Shown piece after piece: positions 38,973-52,087 of a stretch of 64,000 nt of DNA. Under the pieces are notes generated by a model. It saw only the letters and a program-made list of their open reading frames with translations. It was not told where the DNA came from and ran no database searches. This stretch comes from Guyanagaster necrorhizus. Its lineage: Eukaryota > Basidiomycota > Agaricomycetes > Agaricales > Physalacriaceae. The stretch covers positions 694,100 to 758,099 of the forward strand of contig NW_025064883.1 in assembly GCF_019112545.1 (NCBI RefSeq). Direction: 5' to 3'. Every line of letters starts with the position of its first letter. Position 1 is the first letter of the stretch. The translations under genes were made by a program, and so were the position numbers.

Positions 38973-41900
38973 ATGGAGTTCACCATGCGGAACATCAATT
39001 TCTCTTCGACGACAAACGACATCATCATCGGCCTCGCAGAGATCCTGCACGGCCCAAGCTATACCACTTTCTCTCCGGCACCAATAAACTTTCATGTTCG
39101 TTTATTCAAAGACAAGAGGGGGACCAGGAAACATAGTGGGTCAGGAGCGTTAACTCTTCCGACAACGAGTGTTGGTGACGAATTCCTCCGTGAATATGGG
39201 GATCGAGGACGCAAGAAGTTCTCTGTGGGGTCCCGACAAGTCAAATTCTGCGTCAGTAGAAATGGCCCACGAGCAGATATCGTGGAAAGTATTACACGAA
39301 CACCGTATCTCGATCCCAGGGCCGTAGAAGAGCAGAACTGGCGTACGAGGAAACTCGAGAGAGAATCCGTTCTCATCAGGACCATTCAATTTGGATGGGA
39401 TTGTCGCGACTACGTCTTTTCCATAGAGTGGGAGAAAACTTTTCCGAACTCGTGTTGTACGCTTTCATTCGACAACGAACGTCGGGAAATCCGAATCAGG
39501 ATCACAGACACTTCGCCCCCTCTGGCGATCGTGACGCGGTTATCGAACATTTCAGAGGTCTCAGTACACCAGTACTTAACCTCTAACATAATCTTCTTCT
39601 CTTTTCTAGTACCGCCGTCGTTCGAAGAAGAGCACAGTCCCCGGCGGCGCCTACAAGCACTTCCTCTCGACGATCATGACACCGTTGCTCCTTTCACTTC
39701 CCATTCCCTTCGTCTTCTTTGTGACAGTGTTGATGAACTACAGAAGTTTCATGATCTTAGCCGGACGGCTCAATTTCACAACATTAGTAACACGGAATAT
39801 CCTGCTGATAGGCGAGGACTTTTTTCTTCCCATTTGTTGGACGATCTTGCTCGGTGGAAAAGGTACTTCCACTGGAGCATCGCTTTTCAAATCGAAGCTC
39901 TCGTTCAAAACTTGGTGCTAGACGCCAAAGAGATGCTTGGTTTGATGCCAGACATACAGCGAATATTTTTAGTGGAAGGGAAGGAGTACACTGCATTATT
40001 TCTTCGATATTTCCGTCCCCGTGCCGAGGCATTATTTTCTGACGAGACGTCGGTTCCCGCGGAGACAGATGAAGCGGTTCTTCATTGCTTCATGCTTGCG
40101 GAGCAGGAGTACAAAGCACAGGCCAAAGCTCCGTCTTTGAAGCCTACCGACGGAAGTCTCTTTGAATCACTCCATATCATCATTACTCCAACCAGGATGA
40201 TCTTAGAAGGTCCTTATCCAGAACGCTCTAATCGTGTTATTCGCACCTATAGCATAGCAAACCACGAATCTTTTTTGCGTGTCAGTTTTGCAGAAGAAGA
40301 TCGGCTTCAATATAGATTTGACAGGGAAGTGGATGGCCCCGCTCTCATTCGTCTCAGAGTGGGCACCTTTCTCCTGGATGGTCTGCACATTGCACACCGG
40401 CGGTTCACCTTTCTTGCGTACTCACAGTCAGCGCTCAAAGAGCACTCTGTCTGGTACGTGCAGCTATGCATACACTGTCTCAACCTCATGGTCTCTCTAG
40501 GTTCGTTAAACATTTCAAAGAAAAGGGTGTTCCAATAGACGCCACCACCATCATCAACAGTCTCGGAACGTTTGATGGGGAACTAGTGCGTTGTCCGGCA
40601 CGGTATGCGGCCAGATTATCACAAGCCTTCACTGCTACCGATGCGACGGTAACCGAGATCGAGGAAATCATCCGAATTCCTGATATTGAAAACGATAGAT
40701 ACTGTTTCACGGATGGTGTCGGTACACTTTCCTTGGAGATGGCGCGTGACATTTGGTCGGATTTGAAATCACTGAAGCAGCGAAGACGGAAGAACAAATC
40801 ACAGCCGCGTGCTTTTCAAGTACGATTTATGGGATCAAAAGGAATGCTGTCAGTTGACTACAAACTCCAAGGGAAAACAGTCTGTTTGCGCCCCTCGATG
40901 ATAAAATTTGAAGGGACCGAGTCTCGGAACGTCGAAATCGCGAGGGCCTTCGATAAGCCTGGTCTATACTATTTAAATAGGCCCTTGATCATGCTTTTGG
41001 AGGATCTGGGCGTTCCTTACGAAGTTTTCAAAGAGTATCAAGACAAAGCTGTTCGGGAGGTTCATGAAGCTAGGGAAACCTTAGAGAAGGCCGCGCGCAT
41101 GCTGGAAAGTTTTGGTCTTGGCAGCTCGTACCGACTCACTTCGGTACTCCTCGGTCTTCATAAACTCGGCGTCGACAACATGTTCAACAGCGAATTCTAT
41201 CAAAAGATGATAACGGTGGCTATGCATGATGTCCTTCGTCTTCTTAGAAATCATGCTCGAATTCCCATACCCGGCGCCTGGACACTCGTAGGTGTTGCGG
41301 ACATCCATCAAGCTTTGAAGGAGGGAGAGATCTTTGCGTGCATCAAGTCACAGGATTCCGCGAAAAGGATATACCTTGAAGGCCCTGTGCTTATATCCCG
41401 CTCCCCCACGATTCATCCTGGGGACGTAAGAGTGGTACATGCCATCGGAGGACCCCCAGAGGGTTCGCCATTTGCTGCAGAACCCCTTCCTAACACTGTT
41501 GTTTTCTCAACGTCGGGTGAGTGCCGTTTTCCTCTATCCAAGTTATTTGACGATTCATTTACAGGTGCACGACCTCTTCCGAGTATGCTGGGTGGAGGGG
41601 ATCTAGATGGAGATTTATACAATCTTATTCCTTTGAATTCTATGCCAAGGTTCTACCCCACCAAAAATTACGATCCCGCGCAATACGATCCGGCCCCCAA
41701 ACGCTCGCTCGACCGTCCTAGTACAATGGCGGACGTTGCGGAATTTGTGATGGAGTACATCAACAGTGATGTGTGCTTTCGTTCAGTGACAGTTTCTAGC
41801 AAAAACTGACGAACGTTTCAGGTCCTTGGTATCATTGCAATCAACTGGCTTATAATTGCAGACCAGAGCCCTCGAGGAGTTCTTGATCCAGATTGCATAA

Positions 41901-42691
41901 AGCTGTCTGCTTTACATAGCGATGCCGTCGACTATCCAAAATCAGGTCAACCCGTTGCCCTTGGTGCTATACCCAAGCTGAAATTCCGCGCCAAACCTGA
42001 CTGGAACGCGCCCGAGACCGTCGGGCCTTCCTCTACCAACTACTATCACAGCTCACGAGCCATTGGCCGGCTGTTTCGTGCGATAGAACTTCCTGCCATT
42101 GAAACCGCGCCAAATCGCAGGCGCCGTACAAGAGGAAGCGGAAATACAGATACAGGGCACCAAGATTTAGATGAAATTTCTGACGCTCTCTCGAATCTTG
42201 ATTTTGAGGATGATGCTGTTCTTGCAGAAATCGGAGAGCGTGTTTCACAATTTATTGAGACCACGGGGGGATCTCTAGAAGAGCTGGAGTATCTAGTCAG
42301 GATCTTTCGTCGCTACCAAGCAGAGCTTCACGGCATCTGCACGAGCTACAGTCTTTCGCATCGTGGTGCGAACCTGTCGGAGGAAGAGGTTGTTATTGGC
42401 ACTATCACTCAGAAGACATCACAACCTCGCAAAAGAAAAGCCCTCACTGCCAAACTCCGTGAGCAAACGGACGTTTTGGTACGTGGCGTCCGAGAAGAGC
42501 TGGGAGGAGACGAAGATGTACCTCTCGAAGAGGCTTTGCAAAGGGGATGGCTAGCTTGGGAGCTTTCACTGACGGAACAGAAGTCATTTGGGGCTCAGAG
42601 TTTTGGGTTGGTTGCCCTGGGTTCGATTTTCGAATCCATCAGAGAAATCGAAGAAAGGGTGAGGGAAGATCTGAGGAACAGAGGGTACTGA
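38973..42691 (+). CDS. RNA-dependent RNA polymerase of RNA silencing
   Basis: Four exons (introns 40454-40500, 41517-41564, 41771-41821) encode 1190 residues, the usual size for a cellular RdRP. The catalytic loop GGGDLDGD is near residue 844 and contains the D-x-D-G-D metal-binding Asp triad. Other family marks are DRYCFTDGVGTLSLEMA, AFQVRFMGSKGML, VCLRPSMIKFEG, ISRSPTIHPGDVRVVHA and LHSDAVDYPKSGQPV. The N-terminus (MEFTMRNINFSST) may be RRM-like. The enzyme makes double-stranded RNA that feeds Dicer and Argonaute, as QDE-1 does. No frame breaks are visible. The start is ATG at 38973; an upstream GTG is not used. Its stop is 99 bp from the SmD2 stop (convergent). Confidence 0.95.
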
Positions 42692-42790
42692 TACCAGTCA
42701 AGGTGAATGCCAAGTCGCATTAACGGATTCACATGAGAAAATATATCATACAAAACATCCACACGGTACGAAATAGCCACCATCCATCTC

Positions 42791-43385
42791 CTATGCTTGA
42801 TTACGCAGAACTAGTGACAATATGTTAGCTCAGTGTTACTTAGAAACGCGAAAAAAAGTACTCAGAATAACGGAATCACCGCTGCAGTAGATGTATGAAT
42901 CATCGCAAATTTTATGAAGTAGAAGGCGACACTCACCGCAAGAACATCTTACTAATGAACCTATCTTTGTTTACAGGCTTTTTGTTCTTTCCTTTCGGAA
43001 TTTCTGTCCACATCTATTGAGAGACAATCGGCTGTGATTGGCTGCTAAAACCAACAACAGAACATACCTCTTTAACATTTTCCAGTACCTGAAAGAAAGG
43101 TATTGAGGCCTTTGAAGAGCAGTGGTAAATAAAGACGCACCATATTGCTATGCCGATCAAAGGCCTTTACTCGAGCGAGAAGCTTTTTGTCGTTCCGTAG
43201 GGATATGAGAACTTGCGCATGGTTTCGGACAGCTTGCTGGAGAACTGACAGCGGGCCCTGCGATATTTCGTGCTCCTCGAGCTGACGAAGTTGCACCTCG
43301 TCCAATTCGGATTTTGGAACATGGACGTATTGGCTGCGAAGGAAAAATGAGACAACTCGAAGGGAGGGAATTCGACTCACCTCAT
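42791..43385 (-). CDS. SMD2: Spliceosomal Sm protein D2
   Basis: Six exons sum to 112 codons (111 residues, near the usual 110-118). The first coding exon is only 5 nt (ATGAG, 43381-43385); splicing it over 43334-43380 gives [15 protein letters not shown]. Sm1 motif: [20 protein letters not shown] and RHSNMVLENVKEMWTE. Sm2 motif: SKMFLRGDSVILILRN. Internal exons of 21, 77, 20 and 20 nt are bounded by introns of 51-55 bp. SmD2 is part of the heptameric ring on U1, U2, U4 and U5 snRNAs. It is divergent from the Nop7 gene, 118 bp between starts. Confidence 0.93.
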
Positions 43386-43503
43386 TGTGTTCGAGGTCGG
43401 AGTTGGTGGGAAGGAAGTTTGGTTGTTTATTTTCAGAGCGTGTTCGCTGTTCGTCCATTTTGGGAAGTTGCATTTTTTCACTCGACCTTCATCTCAACCG
43501 AAA

Positions 43504-45565
43504 ATGGGTCGTTTGAGGCAAAAGGGCAAAGCTGGCGCAGCGAAAGCCTACGTAACTCGCTCGTCCGCGGTCAAGCGTCTTCAATGCTCGCTGGCTGATT
43601 TCCGACGATTATGTATACTAAAAGGTAAGTTGAGCTCCTGCTCTTTTCACTGGTCATAATGTCCTTTTACTTTGAAGGGATATTTCCTCGCGAACCTCGT
43701 AGTAAAAAACGCGCTAACAAAGGTTCCTCTGCCCCGACCACATTCTATTATGCGAAGGACATAGCCTTCCTGGCGCATGAACCTGTTCTGAAGAAATTGC
43801 GGGAGCACAAGGCTTTTGCCAAAAAGCTGTCTCGTGCACTTGGTAGAGGGGAATGGAGTGACGCGAAAAGTCTGGAAGAGAATAGGCCGGTGTATCGGCT
43901 GGACCATATCATCAAGGAAAGGTGCGTGTTCCTTCGTCAATACTATTGAACTAATCACGATGTCTGCTCAGGTATCCCTCATTCATCGATGCTTTGAGGG
44001 ACATTGATGATGCCCTGTGCATGATTTCTTTATTTGCAACTCTGCCCTCCAATCCTCGCATACCGCCGTCTCTCATAGAAAACTGCTCTCGTTTGTCAGC
44101 TGAATGGCAACTCTACACCATGCGCTCTAAGTCACTACGAAAGGCCTTTTTATCAATAAAGGGTATCTACTACCAGGCGGAAGTCATGGACCAGACGGTG
44201 ACCTGGTTGGTTCCGTATCAGTTCACCCAAAATGTTTGGCTCGTTCCTCTTTCTTGAGAAACTCTTATTTCAACTGTCTTTGACAGATTCCCACCGACGT
44301 GGATGTACGCGTTATGCTGACATTCCTGGAGCTTTATCAGACTCTTCTTGGATTTGTCTTCTTCAAGCTTTATACGGATGCTGGACTCGTATATCCTCCG
44401 CCACTGGACATGAAGAAATATGATGGAGGCGCCGGAGTGGGTGCCTTCAGCCTCCAGGAAATAGTTCAGAATGGTGGTGCATCGGCACGGCCGAGTCTCA
44501 AAGTAGTGGACGTCGATGGTCGTAAAGTCTCAACCAAGGACGTCCGGCAAACCATCAAGAGCATGACTACAGGTGGTTCTGGGATTGAAGGAGTTGATGT
44601 GAATATGCCAAGTCCCGAAGGGGAGGCTCAGGAAGCTGATGAAGACTTCATACCTCATGTTTCCGCTTCGGATACACTTTCTGCGTCGTCCCTACAAACT
44701 TTGAAATCATTAGAGGCTCTCCCTCAGTCTTCGACACCCTCTCTTTTCGCGCCATATACATTTTTCCTATCTCGGGAGACTTCAAGACCCATATTTGAAT
44801 TCCTCGTACGGTCGTTTGGTGGACGAATTGGATGGGAGTCCTCTTGTGGAGACGGATCGCCTTTTTCTTCCTCCGATGATTCCATCACACACGTCATCAT
44901 CGACAGGCCGGTGGTTGAACGAACAGATGAAACGCCCGAAGAACGGCAAAGACGGCTTCGGAGAAAGTACGTACAACCTCAATGGGTTGTCGACTGTATT
45001 AATGCAGGAAACATTCTACTGGAGGAGCCGTACGCACAGGGAAAGACTCTCCCACCACATCTCAGCCCCTTCGGAGAGTATGAGGGTGCCTATAATCCTG
45101 CAGTAGGAATTGGGGCACAGGAAGTTGCCGAGGAAGAAAGCGAAGTGGAGGATCACATTGAAGTCGACGATGCCGAGGAATCTCCGGAAGAACGGTCCGA
45201 CAAACGAGCGCTGGAAGCTGTCGCGGCGGCAGCAGCTGAAGATGGATCTGCTTTGCGGGCTGCTGAATTGGCTGCTGAAGTTGCGGGTGTGGATCCAGGT
45301 GCGTTCGATAAGGAGGTGGAGAAATCGCGGAAAAAGATGAAGACGACGAATGACACCGACGATGAATCTGACATGAACAAGATGATGATGAGTAACCGAC
45401 AGAAAAAGCTCTATGAGAAGATGAAGTACGGCGAACAGAAGAAGGCCCTGGAGGTATGTAATGTTCTCGCTGTCGGGCACATACTAAGTTGCGTTGCAGC
45501 GGTCCACTCTGGAAACAAAAAAGAAGAGAATAGAAAAGGAAAAGCGAAAGCAAAGTAAGCCATGA
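43504..45565 (+). CDS. NOP7: Pescadillo homologue, PeBoW complex
   Basis: A multi-exon gene. The N-terminal pescadillo domain reads [112 protein letters not shown] and [23 protein letters not shown] domain lies at about 44750-45060 ([20 protein letters not shown] ... [14 protein letters not shown]). The tail is acidic then Lys-rich; the final intron at about 45454-45500 switches frame so the gene ends KQSKP at 45565, not at the earlier-looking TAA. With Erb1 and Ytm1 it acts in 27S pre-rRNA maturation in the nucleolus. Confidence 0.94.
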
Positions 45566-45883
45566 ACAGATGTAGTAGATGTGTTCTAGTAGTGATTTTG
45601 TCCGGTGCTCTGTACTTTTGTAGATTTAAATTTACAAACCTGAGAGTTGATTGAAATGCACAAGGCACGGCCCTAAAATTTCCAATTGTCTTATTCTGGG
45701 ATTGTATCCGTTCGGTTATTGGGCCCTTTTCTCCCACTATAACGCAGTGAAACGCCGATATCCAGGCCGCAGAGGATTGAGCTGCATTTGGGCAGCGGTC
45801 TTTACTGAGCAGCCCTTGTTTACAACGAATGGCTTTCTCCGTACCCATTCTCAACTGAATACGCCTTCACGTCAATTTCCTTC
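45566..45883. other. Spacer between Nop7 and Sec7-PH genes
   Basis: About 318 bp on the shared strand. No gene is seen; it holds the Nop7 terminator region and the promoter of the next gene. Confidence 0.5.
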
Positions 45884-48800
45884 ATGGTTCCACGAATATC
45901 TTCCTTCGCTAAGAACCGACGAGCGGCAGACGTGTCTCCTTCTACCCAGCACCAGTCACCGCCTCCATACGAGGAATCGACAACTCACTCTGTCGTTTAT
46001 TCGGATGAAACGACGACGACGATGACAACGGAGGTGGTCACCACCACCACTACTCAGACCACTACTCATCTCATCTCCCCTCTGTGGAGAAAACACGTCG
46101 CTCCCGTTGCAGCAGGCCGTCCTACTGCTTCTCAATGGGTACCTCTGCGAGTTGAAAAGGACCTCCCTCCAACGCCTACGGACGAAGATGATTCACCGTC
46201 AGGCCCGTCGTCGCGACCAGACTCGGTGGAGGAGATTATGGCGGAGAGTATGCTTCCGTCCTTATTCCCTGCTTCTGATGGAAGACCCTGTCCTGAAGCT
46301 CTACCCGTATCGCAATCTTCAACTGCAGCGTTGGCACACGCTTCATTAGGCGTCGGCCTGCCACATGTCCTTACCCGGTCATCACCTTCATCACCCTTTT
46401 CCGAAGTGAACACCGTTGCATTTGCTACCTCGCCATTTCCTGCAAGCAGGCCAGCACTCCGTCAATGGAAAAGTTCTCAGAAGCTGAGATCCGCGTCAGA
46501 TACGCGTGATGGCACCAACAGGGAACGTCGGAGGACTAGAGGGCTGTCTTTGAATGCATCGACATTCCTTAGCTTTGGTATGTCAGATTCCAAAGGGAAG
46601 GCGAAAGTGAAAGAAGGAAACGAAGATCTTCCTCCAAAGACTTTGTCTCGTCGGGCGTCATTTTGGACGCGCAAAAAGACGCCGGCATCCGACCTTCCCA
46701 CTCCGCCCAAGTTTTCACCCAATTCTAATAATCTGTATACACCTCTGCCATCCGTCCAACCTGGTTCGCCTTTTTTCATGAATATGGATGCTTCTCATTC
46801 AGCTGCTTCAGATCGCCAGTCCGCCAATCAGCATACCCCCCATACCCGAGGCTTATCCAGGAGCCATTCTGAACGTCTTTCAAACAGTCGTCTCACATTG
46901 CCCGAACAGTCACCCCCAACCTCAGCTCTGGCGCCTTCAAAAGCCCGTCGACGTACACGCCGCCCAGCAACCGCAGATCCATTAAATACTTCCCTAGTCG
47001 GTTCATTGTTTACTGATTCCTCTCATTTTACATCATCACCTCTGTCCAATACCTCTCCACCCCCTCCTTTACCCCAGCGACATGACCTTGAGCCTCCGGA
47101 ATCGCAATATCAAAGCCGTAGACCGCGCGCTCAAACCAACCCTCCATTACTTCATAGGTTATCGTTATCTTTACTGTTTTCATCCTCTGGCCCTTCTCTT
47201 CAACCTTCCTCCCCTTTCACTTTGGTTTCAAGTCATTTGGCATCTACATCGTCGTCAAGCTCGTCGCCTGTCATTAGCAACAATAATTCCCCTCGTCCTT
47301 CTCTTCAAAAAATTGTCGACATCCCTAGACCTCGTGTGGATGACGAATCGCCCGAAGTCTATCTGGATCGACTCTGTGCGGTTGTCAGCAAAGCAGAAGT
47401 GGCAGGGGTTCTCGCATCAAGGTGTGTTTAGTCTGCAGCTCCCACCGCGGAATTGACTAAATATCCTCAGTGCAGACATTTTCCACGTACAGGCGCTTCG
47501 TGCCTATATCAGCAGGTTTGACTTCGCAAAGGACCCCTTAGATGTTGCGCTCCGGAGGCTACTAATGGACGTAGGCCTTCCGCGAGAGACTCAACAAATT
47601 GATCGCGTCATGGAGGCTTTTGCACACCAATATGTTAGCTGTCATCCGAATCTGTTTACGTCCGAAGGTAGTTGTAACTGTCATTCGTCATTAAATGTTC
47701 TTAACGCTATCCAGATCATCCATATATTTTAGCGTTCAGTTTGATTATGCTTCATACCGATGCTTTTAACAAATCGAACAAACGCAAAATGACAAAGGCC
47801 GATTACATTAAAAATACCAGATTGCCGGGTGTATCTTCTGAAGTCTTGGACGTGAGTCACGTTGTGTTATCTTATTCAAGCATATCTCAGCACGTATAGC
47901 AGTGTTTTTATGACAACATTGTGTTTGCGCCATTCATCTTTGTAGAAGATCCTTTAGATATCAACGGGCAACGAGGGTTCGTTTCAGGGGGATCCAGGAT
48001 CACCCCGTCTGTGTCGGGCACTGCTTCCAATGGCTCGGGATCTGGCTTTCTAGGGAAGGGAAACAAGGTCGATCCTTATTACCTGATATCTAATGTAAGA
48101 CGTATGTTACCACGAAAATTTCCAACTCACACTTTCCTATCGTAGAACCTTCTCGATGCCCTCCGTGTCGATGTTGAAAGATACATACCTGCCTCTCATC
48201 CGTACTCGTGGGAAGGAACAAATGGTCGCTGGGATGACGACGAATTGCAGTCAGTATTTGCTAATGCAACTGCCGTCGAAATTGGCTACGATGGCCGCCT
48301 AACCGCCCCATTTTTCGGTATGGGTAGTCCACCTAGTCCATTAATTGGACCTCTCGGCGGCCTACCGGATTCCTCGTCTCCTTCAGGAGAGATGTGTACT
48401 CTCCGAGTGACTAAAGCAGGTGTACTCTCCAGGAAAGACGATACACTTGAAGGCGGAAAAAAATCAACACATCGGAAATGGAGACCGATGAGCGTTGTCT
48501 TGACGGGTTCACAGCTCCTCTTTTTCCGTGATTTGACTTGGGCAAATACCCTAGGTTGTAGTTCCGATTCGTCATCTGGCGGCCAAGTCATCTATCCCCA
48601 AGCAACTGTCTTTAACCCCGATGAGTCTATCTCCGTCAAGGATTGCATTGCCGTTTGGGACGAATTCTATACCAAAGTAATGCTTTACTCAGCTCTCGTT
48701 GATCTGTATCTCACATCACTGCTAGCACCGCGATGTTTTCCGTTTTGTCATGCACGACGGTCGCCAATTCCTACTCCAAGCTTCGAATGACAAAGATCTC

Positions 48801-50072
48801 AACGAATGGGTATCCCGCATAAACTATGCCAGCTCCTTCAAATCTGCTGGCGTCCGCATAAGACCGATGGGGATGTCAGGCGGAGATGTGAAGCTGACCG
48901 GTGTAGCAGCAGCTACTTCACATCTACATGATTTGCGACACACAAATCAAGCTACGCCTGTAGTACGGAAGTGGGGTGGCCGCGGATCCCACGAGCCATC
49001 AAGTTCTCTTTCTGTTGAACCAGATTTTCCAACGATGACACCTTCTATGCAGCGGAAGGTAACGTTGATGGACGATCACGATGTCGTAGAGCAGAATGTT
49101 CCTGTGGCCCCTGAAGTTGAAGGAGCTGATCAGTTCAAGGCCACCTTTGATCAGGTGAAAGCTGATCTTTCTGCTGGCCGATGGAGTCATAATCTAGTAC
49201 GCGCTGACGAGCCGGACTTAAGTCAGACTGCAATCACTCCATCGGATTCTGCACGGAGTGATATCTCAGGTCTTCCTTCACGTTCCAATGTCATTTTGTC
49301 GAAGATACGTGATTTAGACTCTAGGATCTCTGCTTCCCAATCACAACTGGACTCTGATCTTCGTTTCGTTCGCAATATTGCCACCCTCACCCCATTCCAG
49401 CGACATACCCGTTATCGCCTTCTCCTGGCCATCCAGGGCATTTCGAAACGCATTATGCAGGAACGTTTGTATTTCACCAAGTTGGCCTGCCACCGTGCGG
49501 TTCTTTCTCGGGATCTTGCGGCGGAGGGTCGCGAATGGAATCGGACCAAGCAAATTGCGTTGAAAGCTGCTGCAGAGATGCTTCAAAGCCAACAACCACG
49601 TGAAAGTACGATTCCCACAATGACAGTATCATTCCATGACTCGAAGGACCAAACGCAATCTCCAGAGTCTATATCCAGGCGCGCGTCATCAACTCATCGA
49701 CCTGAATCGACCTGCGAATCGTTCCATTCTGCATTAGATTTTGGTCCGGAATGGCCATCATCTGATGATTTAGCCTCATCGAATTTTCTGAGCTCCTCTC
49801 AAGTGTACGAATCCCCCAAGGCATCTGCCTCAGAATGGCTCTCATACCCTTTCCCCGAAGTCAATACCTCGACCTCTTCAGTACCAAGGAACGAGGGACC
49901 GTCGTCGTCCCGTGTTAGTGACGAAATACGTACACATGAAAAGTATTATACCGCCGTGGAGGAAGCAGAGGAGTGGGACAAAACTAGGTGCGCTCAGCGT
50001 GTATCGCTGGTCCGTCTCCCTTCTACCATTGTGTTGAGATACGAGAGAGGCATGGCTACCAGTAGGGATTGA
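45884..50072 (+). CDS. Sec7-PH domain ARF guanine-nucleotide exchange factor
   Basis: A long disordered Ser/Pro-rich N-terminus of about 500 residues, rich in Thr runs near its start, is followed by a Sec7 domain at about 47340-48200. In it, LLMDVGLPRETQQIDRVMEA carries the glutamic-finger Glu after Pro-Arg, then HQYVSCHPNLF, AFSLIMLHTDAFN and MTKADYIKNTR. A PH domain follows at about 48390-48850 (KWRPMSVVLTGSQLLFFRD ... FVMHDGRQFLLQASNDKDL), then a coiled-coil-like region with ISASQSQLDSDLRFV. This Sec7-PH order resembles EFA6/PSD and yeast Yel1/Syt1, which activate ARF GTPases at the plasma membrane or Golgi. Several introns between 47420 and 48760. Start is the ATG at 45884; an upstream exon is possible. 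Confidence 0.85.
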
Positions 50073-50646
50073 AATTATTGCGGATGAATTTATTGTGTTT
50101 ATTACGTACATTATTTATTTAAATAAAATATTGTAAGATAATGTGTGAAATATTACTTATATGTACTTGGTTACCATTCAGTTTCTGAAACTCGCAGCGG
50201 CCCGATATATCTGGAAGCTGCGCGAGATTGCTCAGACAGTGTTGTACATGGCACGAAAAAATTGCTGATGGGACTATGGGAACTATACTTTTTTCTCCTA
50301 CAGGATTTCCAGGATATCCCTGTACTTTTCCCCCCCTCCTTGCATCTCTTGGTCTGAAATGTGGACTGTCTCGACAAAGTAGCTCCTCTCCAGTCGTGAT
50401 CCCTTCTCTGGAGCGATCTGGCACCTGGCAACCAGGCATTTCAAACTCCCCATTCAGATGGCAACCATCTGTGAGTGGTGGTCATGGGCCCGGGGCAGGT
50501 CGTAAACAAACGATTCTCATTCCTACTCCAGCTTCCAGCGCGTAAGGGGCGACACTAGTGGTCTACCTCGGCCCCATCCGACTGTTTCATTTTACTCGTC
50601 TTTCCTGGTTTCATCGTACCTGGCTCGTTCTTCTGCTTCCGTTTGT
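50073..50646. other. Intergenic stretch
   Basis: About 570 bp between two same-strand genes. Open frames here have no recognisable motif; likely 3' UTR followed by a promoter. Confidence 0.5.
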
Positions 50647-51944
50647 ATGAATGCCAATGGACCCCAATCCAACGGGCCTGTCCCACTGACCACAAGCGAA
50701 CTGGATGGATCAAATGACAAGGCGACGCTTCTCAAGACGGCGAGAAAGCTGAGCAGGGTTTTTGGCCAAGTATCATCTTCAGACCAGGCGATGGCTCCCC
50801 CCAGGCTGTTTCGTCACAAGCGCTCCGCCTCTTCCGCTTCCTCCTCACTGGGTAGCCCCAAGGCAAGCAAGAGATACACCTCTCAGCCTGATTTGAGGCA
50901 AGCGGAGGTTCCTGCCCTCCCCCAGATTAACGAAACTGCACAGGGATGGACGCTTGCACCGCAGCAGGATATGTTGCTTGACAGCCCATCTCCGTCCTTT
51001 CAGACGGAGACCTACCCTCCCACAATGCCCAGTAATTCCGTGTCCTCCCTGGCGTCTACGGCTGCTGCTCACGCAGTCACTGGGCGGTCCAAGGACATAA
51101 CGACTGGTCAGCAGCCTCCCGTCCCTCCCATTCCACGGCATGGGCGTACAGGGCGCCTAGTTCAGCGTAAAGCTGCTAGAATGCGCAGCTTTGATTTCAC
51201 AGCGGGTTCGGGTCGTCAAGTAGACGATTCCAAAGCCAAGGATTTAAAGAGGTCCCGCTCCTTGTTCTCACACAAGCAAGGGCGTGCAGGTGGCTCTGAA
51301 GAGTCGCTTGATTTTCACCAGCGGTATAATCGCAATTTTGGGGAGGAGGGTGAGATATCACCACGGCAGAGGTTACTCAACGTCAAGCGTGCCAGAAAGA
51401 TGGCGCAGGTATGTAAAGTCACCTTTATAATATTGCATGACTTTGCTGACATTGTGAATGACAGGTTTTTGGGCAGGACCCGCCTTCAGAATTAATACTT
51501 ATAGATGATGCCCAGCCTCTATCCAGACGACACTCTTTCTCTTCTAACGTTTCTACACACAGCCTCGTACCTCCCACACCTTCTCTGATGGCCGGCCCTT
51601 CTCCAAGTCCTGAGGATGAGCGAATGCCGCCTCATTCCAAGGACCTCTCTGACAATGTTGTCTCTGACTTATCTGACGTCGACGATTTCACATTCACTTC
51701 CGCCTTCCGGGAGCGCAGGCGTCGCGCCGCTAAATTATCTCGCTTTTTCGGCGTTGCCTACCAGGACATGTCCTCGTCTGTACCAACAACAGCTCCTCCG
51801 ATAGAAGAGCGGTCTACGCCCGACGTACAAGTCGATGTACAGATAACTGGTCGTAGATTTTGGGGTTTCGATGGCGGACACACTACCCGTGAGGCAGACA
51901 TGGCAGATGTCATCGATAAATTGCGTTACCTAAAGGCAGCGTGA
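50647..51944 (+). CDS. Ser-rich basidiomycete protein of unknown function, 413 residues
   Basis: Two exons are joined across a 56-bp intron at 51409-51464, giving NVKRARKMAQVFGQDPP. The protein is mostly disordered, with FRHKRSASSASSS and many SP sites. Conserved-looking islands are NDKATLLKTARKLSRVFG, the exon junction above, RERRRRAAKLSRFFGVAY and the C-terminal READMADVIDKLRYLKA. The repeat-like KxxRVFG / KMAQVFG / KLSRFFG pattern may mark three copies of one short binding motif. No enzyme or membrane domain is visible. It is convergent with RPB8, 143 bp between stops. Confidence 0.75.
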
Positions 51945-52087
51945 ATTGAGAGGTTTATCTTGACCTCACATTTCTTTTAATCGTAATATTCGACCGTCCG
52001 TTCACATGCTGTATATCATTTTTGCTTTCGTTGTATATTAGCTGATGGCATTAGCTTCATGTGTACTACTACTTTTTACATGCATCA

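Noticed and set aside
39571..39608. Intron-like stretch (GT...TAG) inside the RdRP gene
   Set aside because: Removing these 38 bases breaks the frame and leads to a stop; reading through gives the family-like strand before PPSFEEE.
45556..45558. TAA as the Nop7 stop codon
   Set aside because: It is in the frame that reads through the last intron; splicing at about 45454-45500 gives a Lys-rich tail and a stop at 45563-45565.
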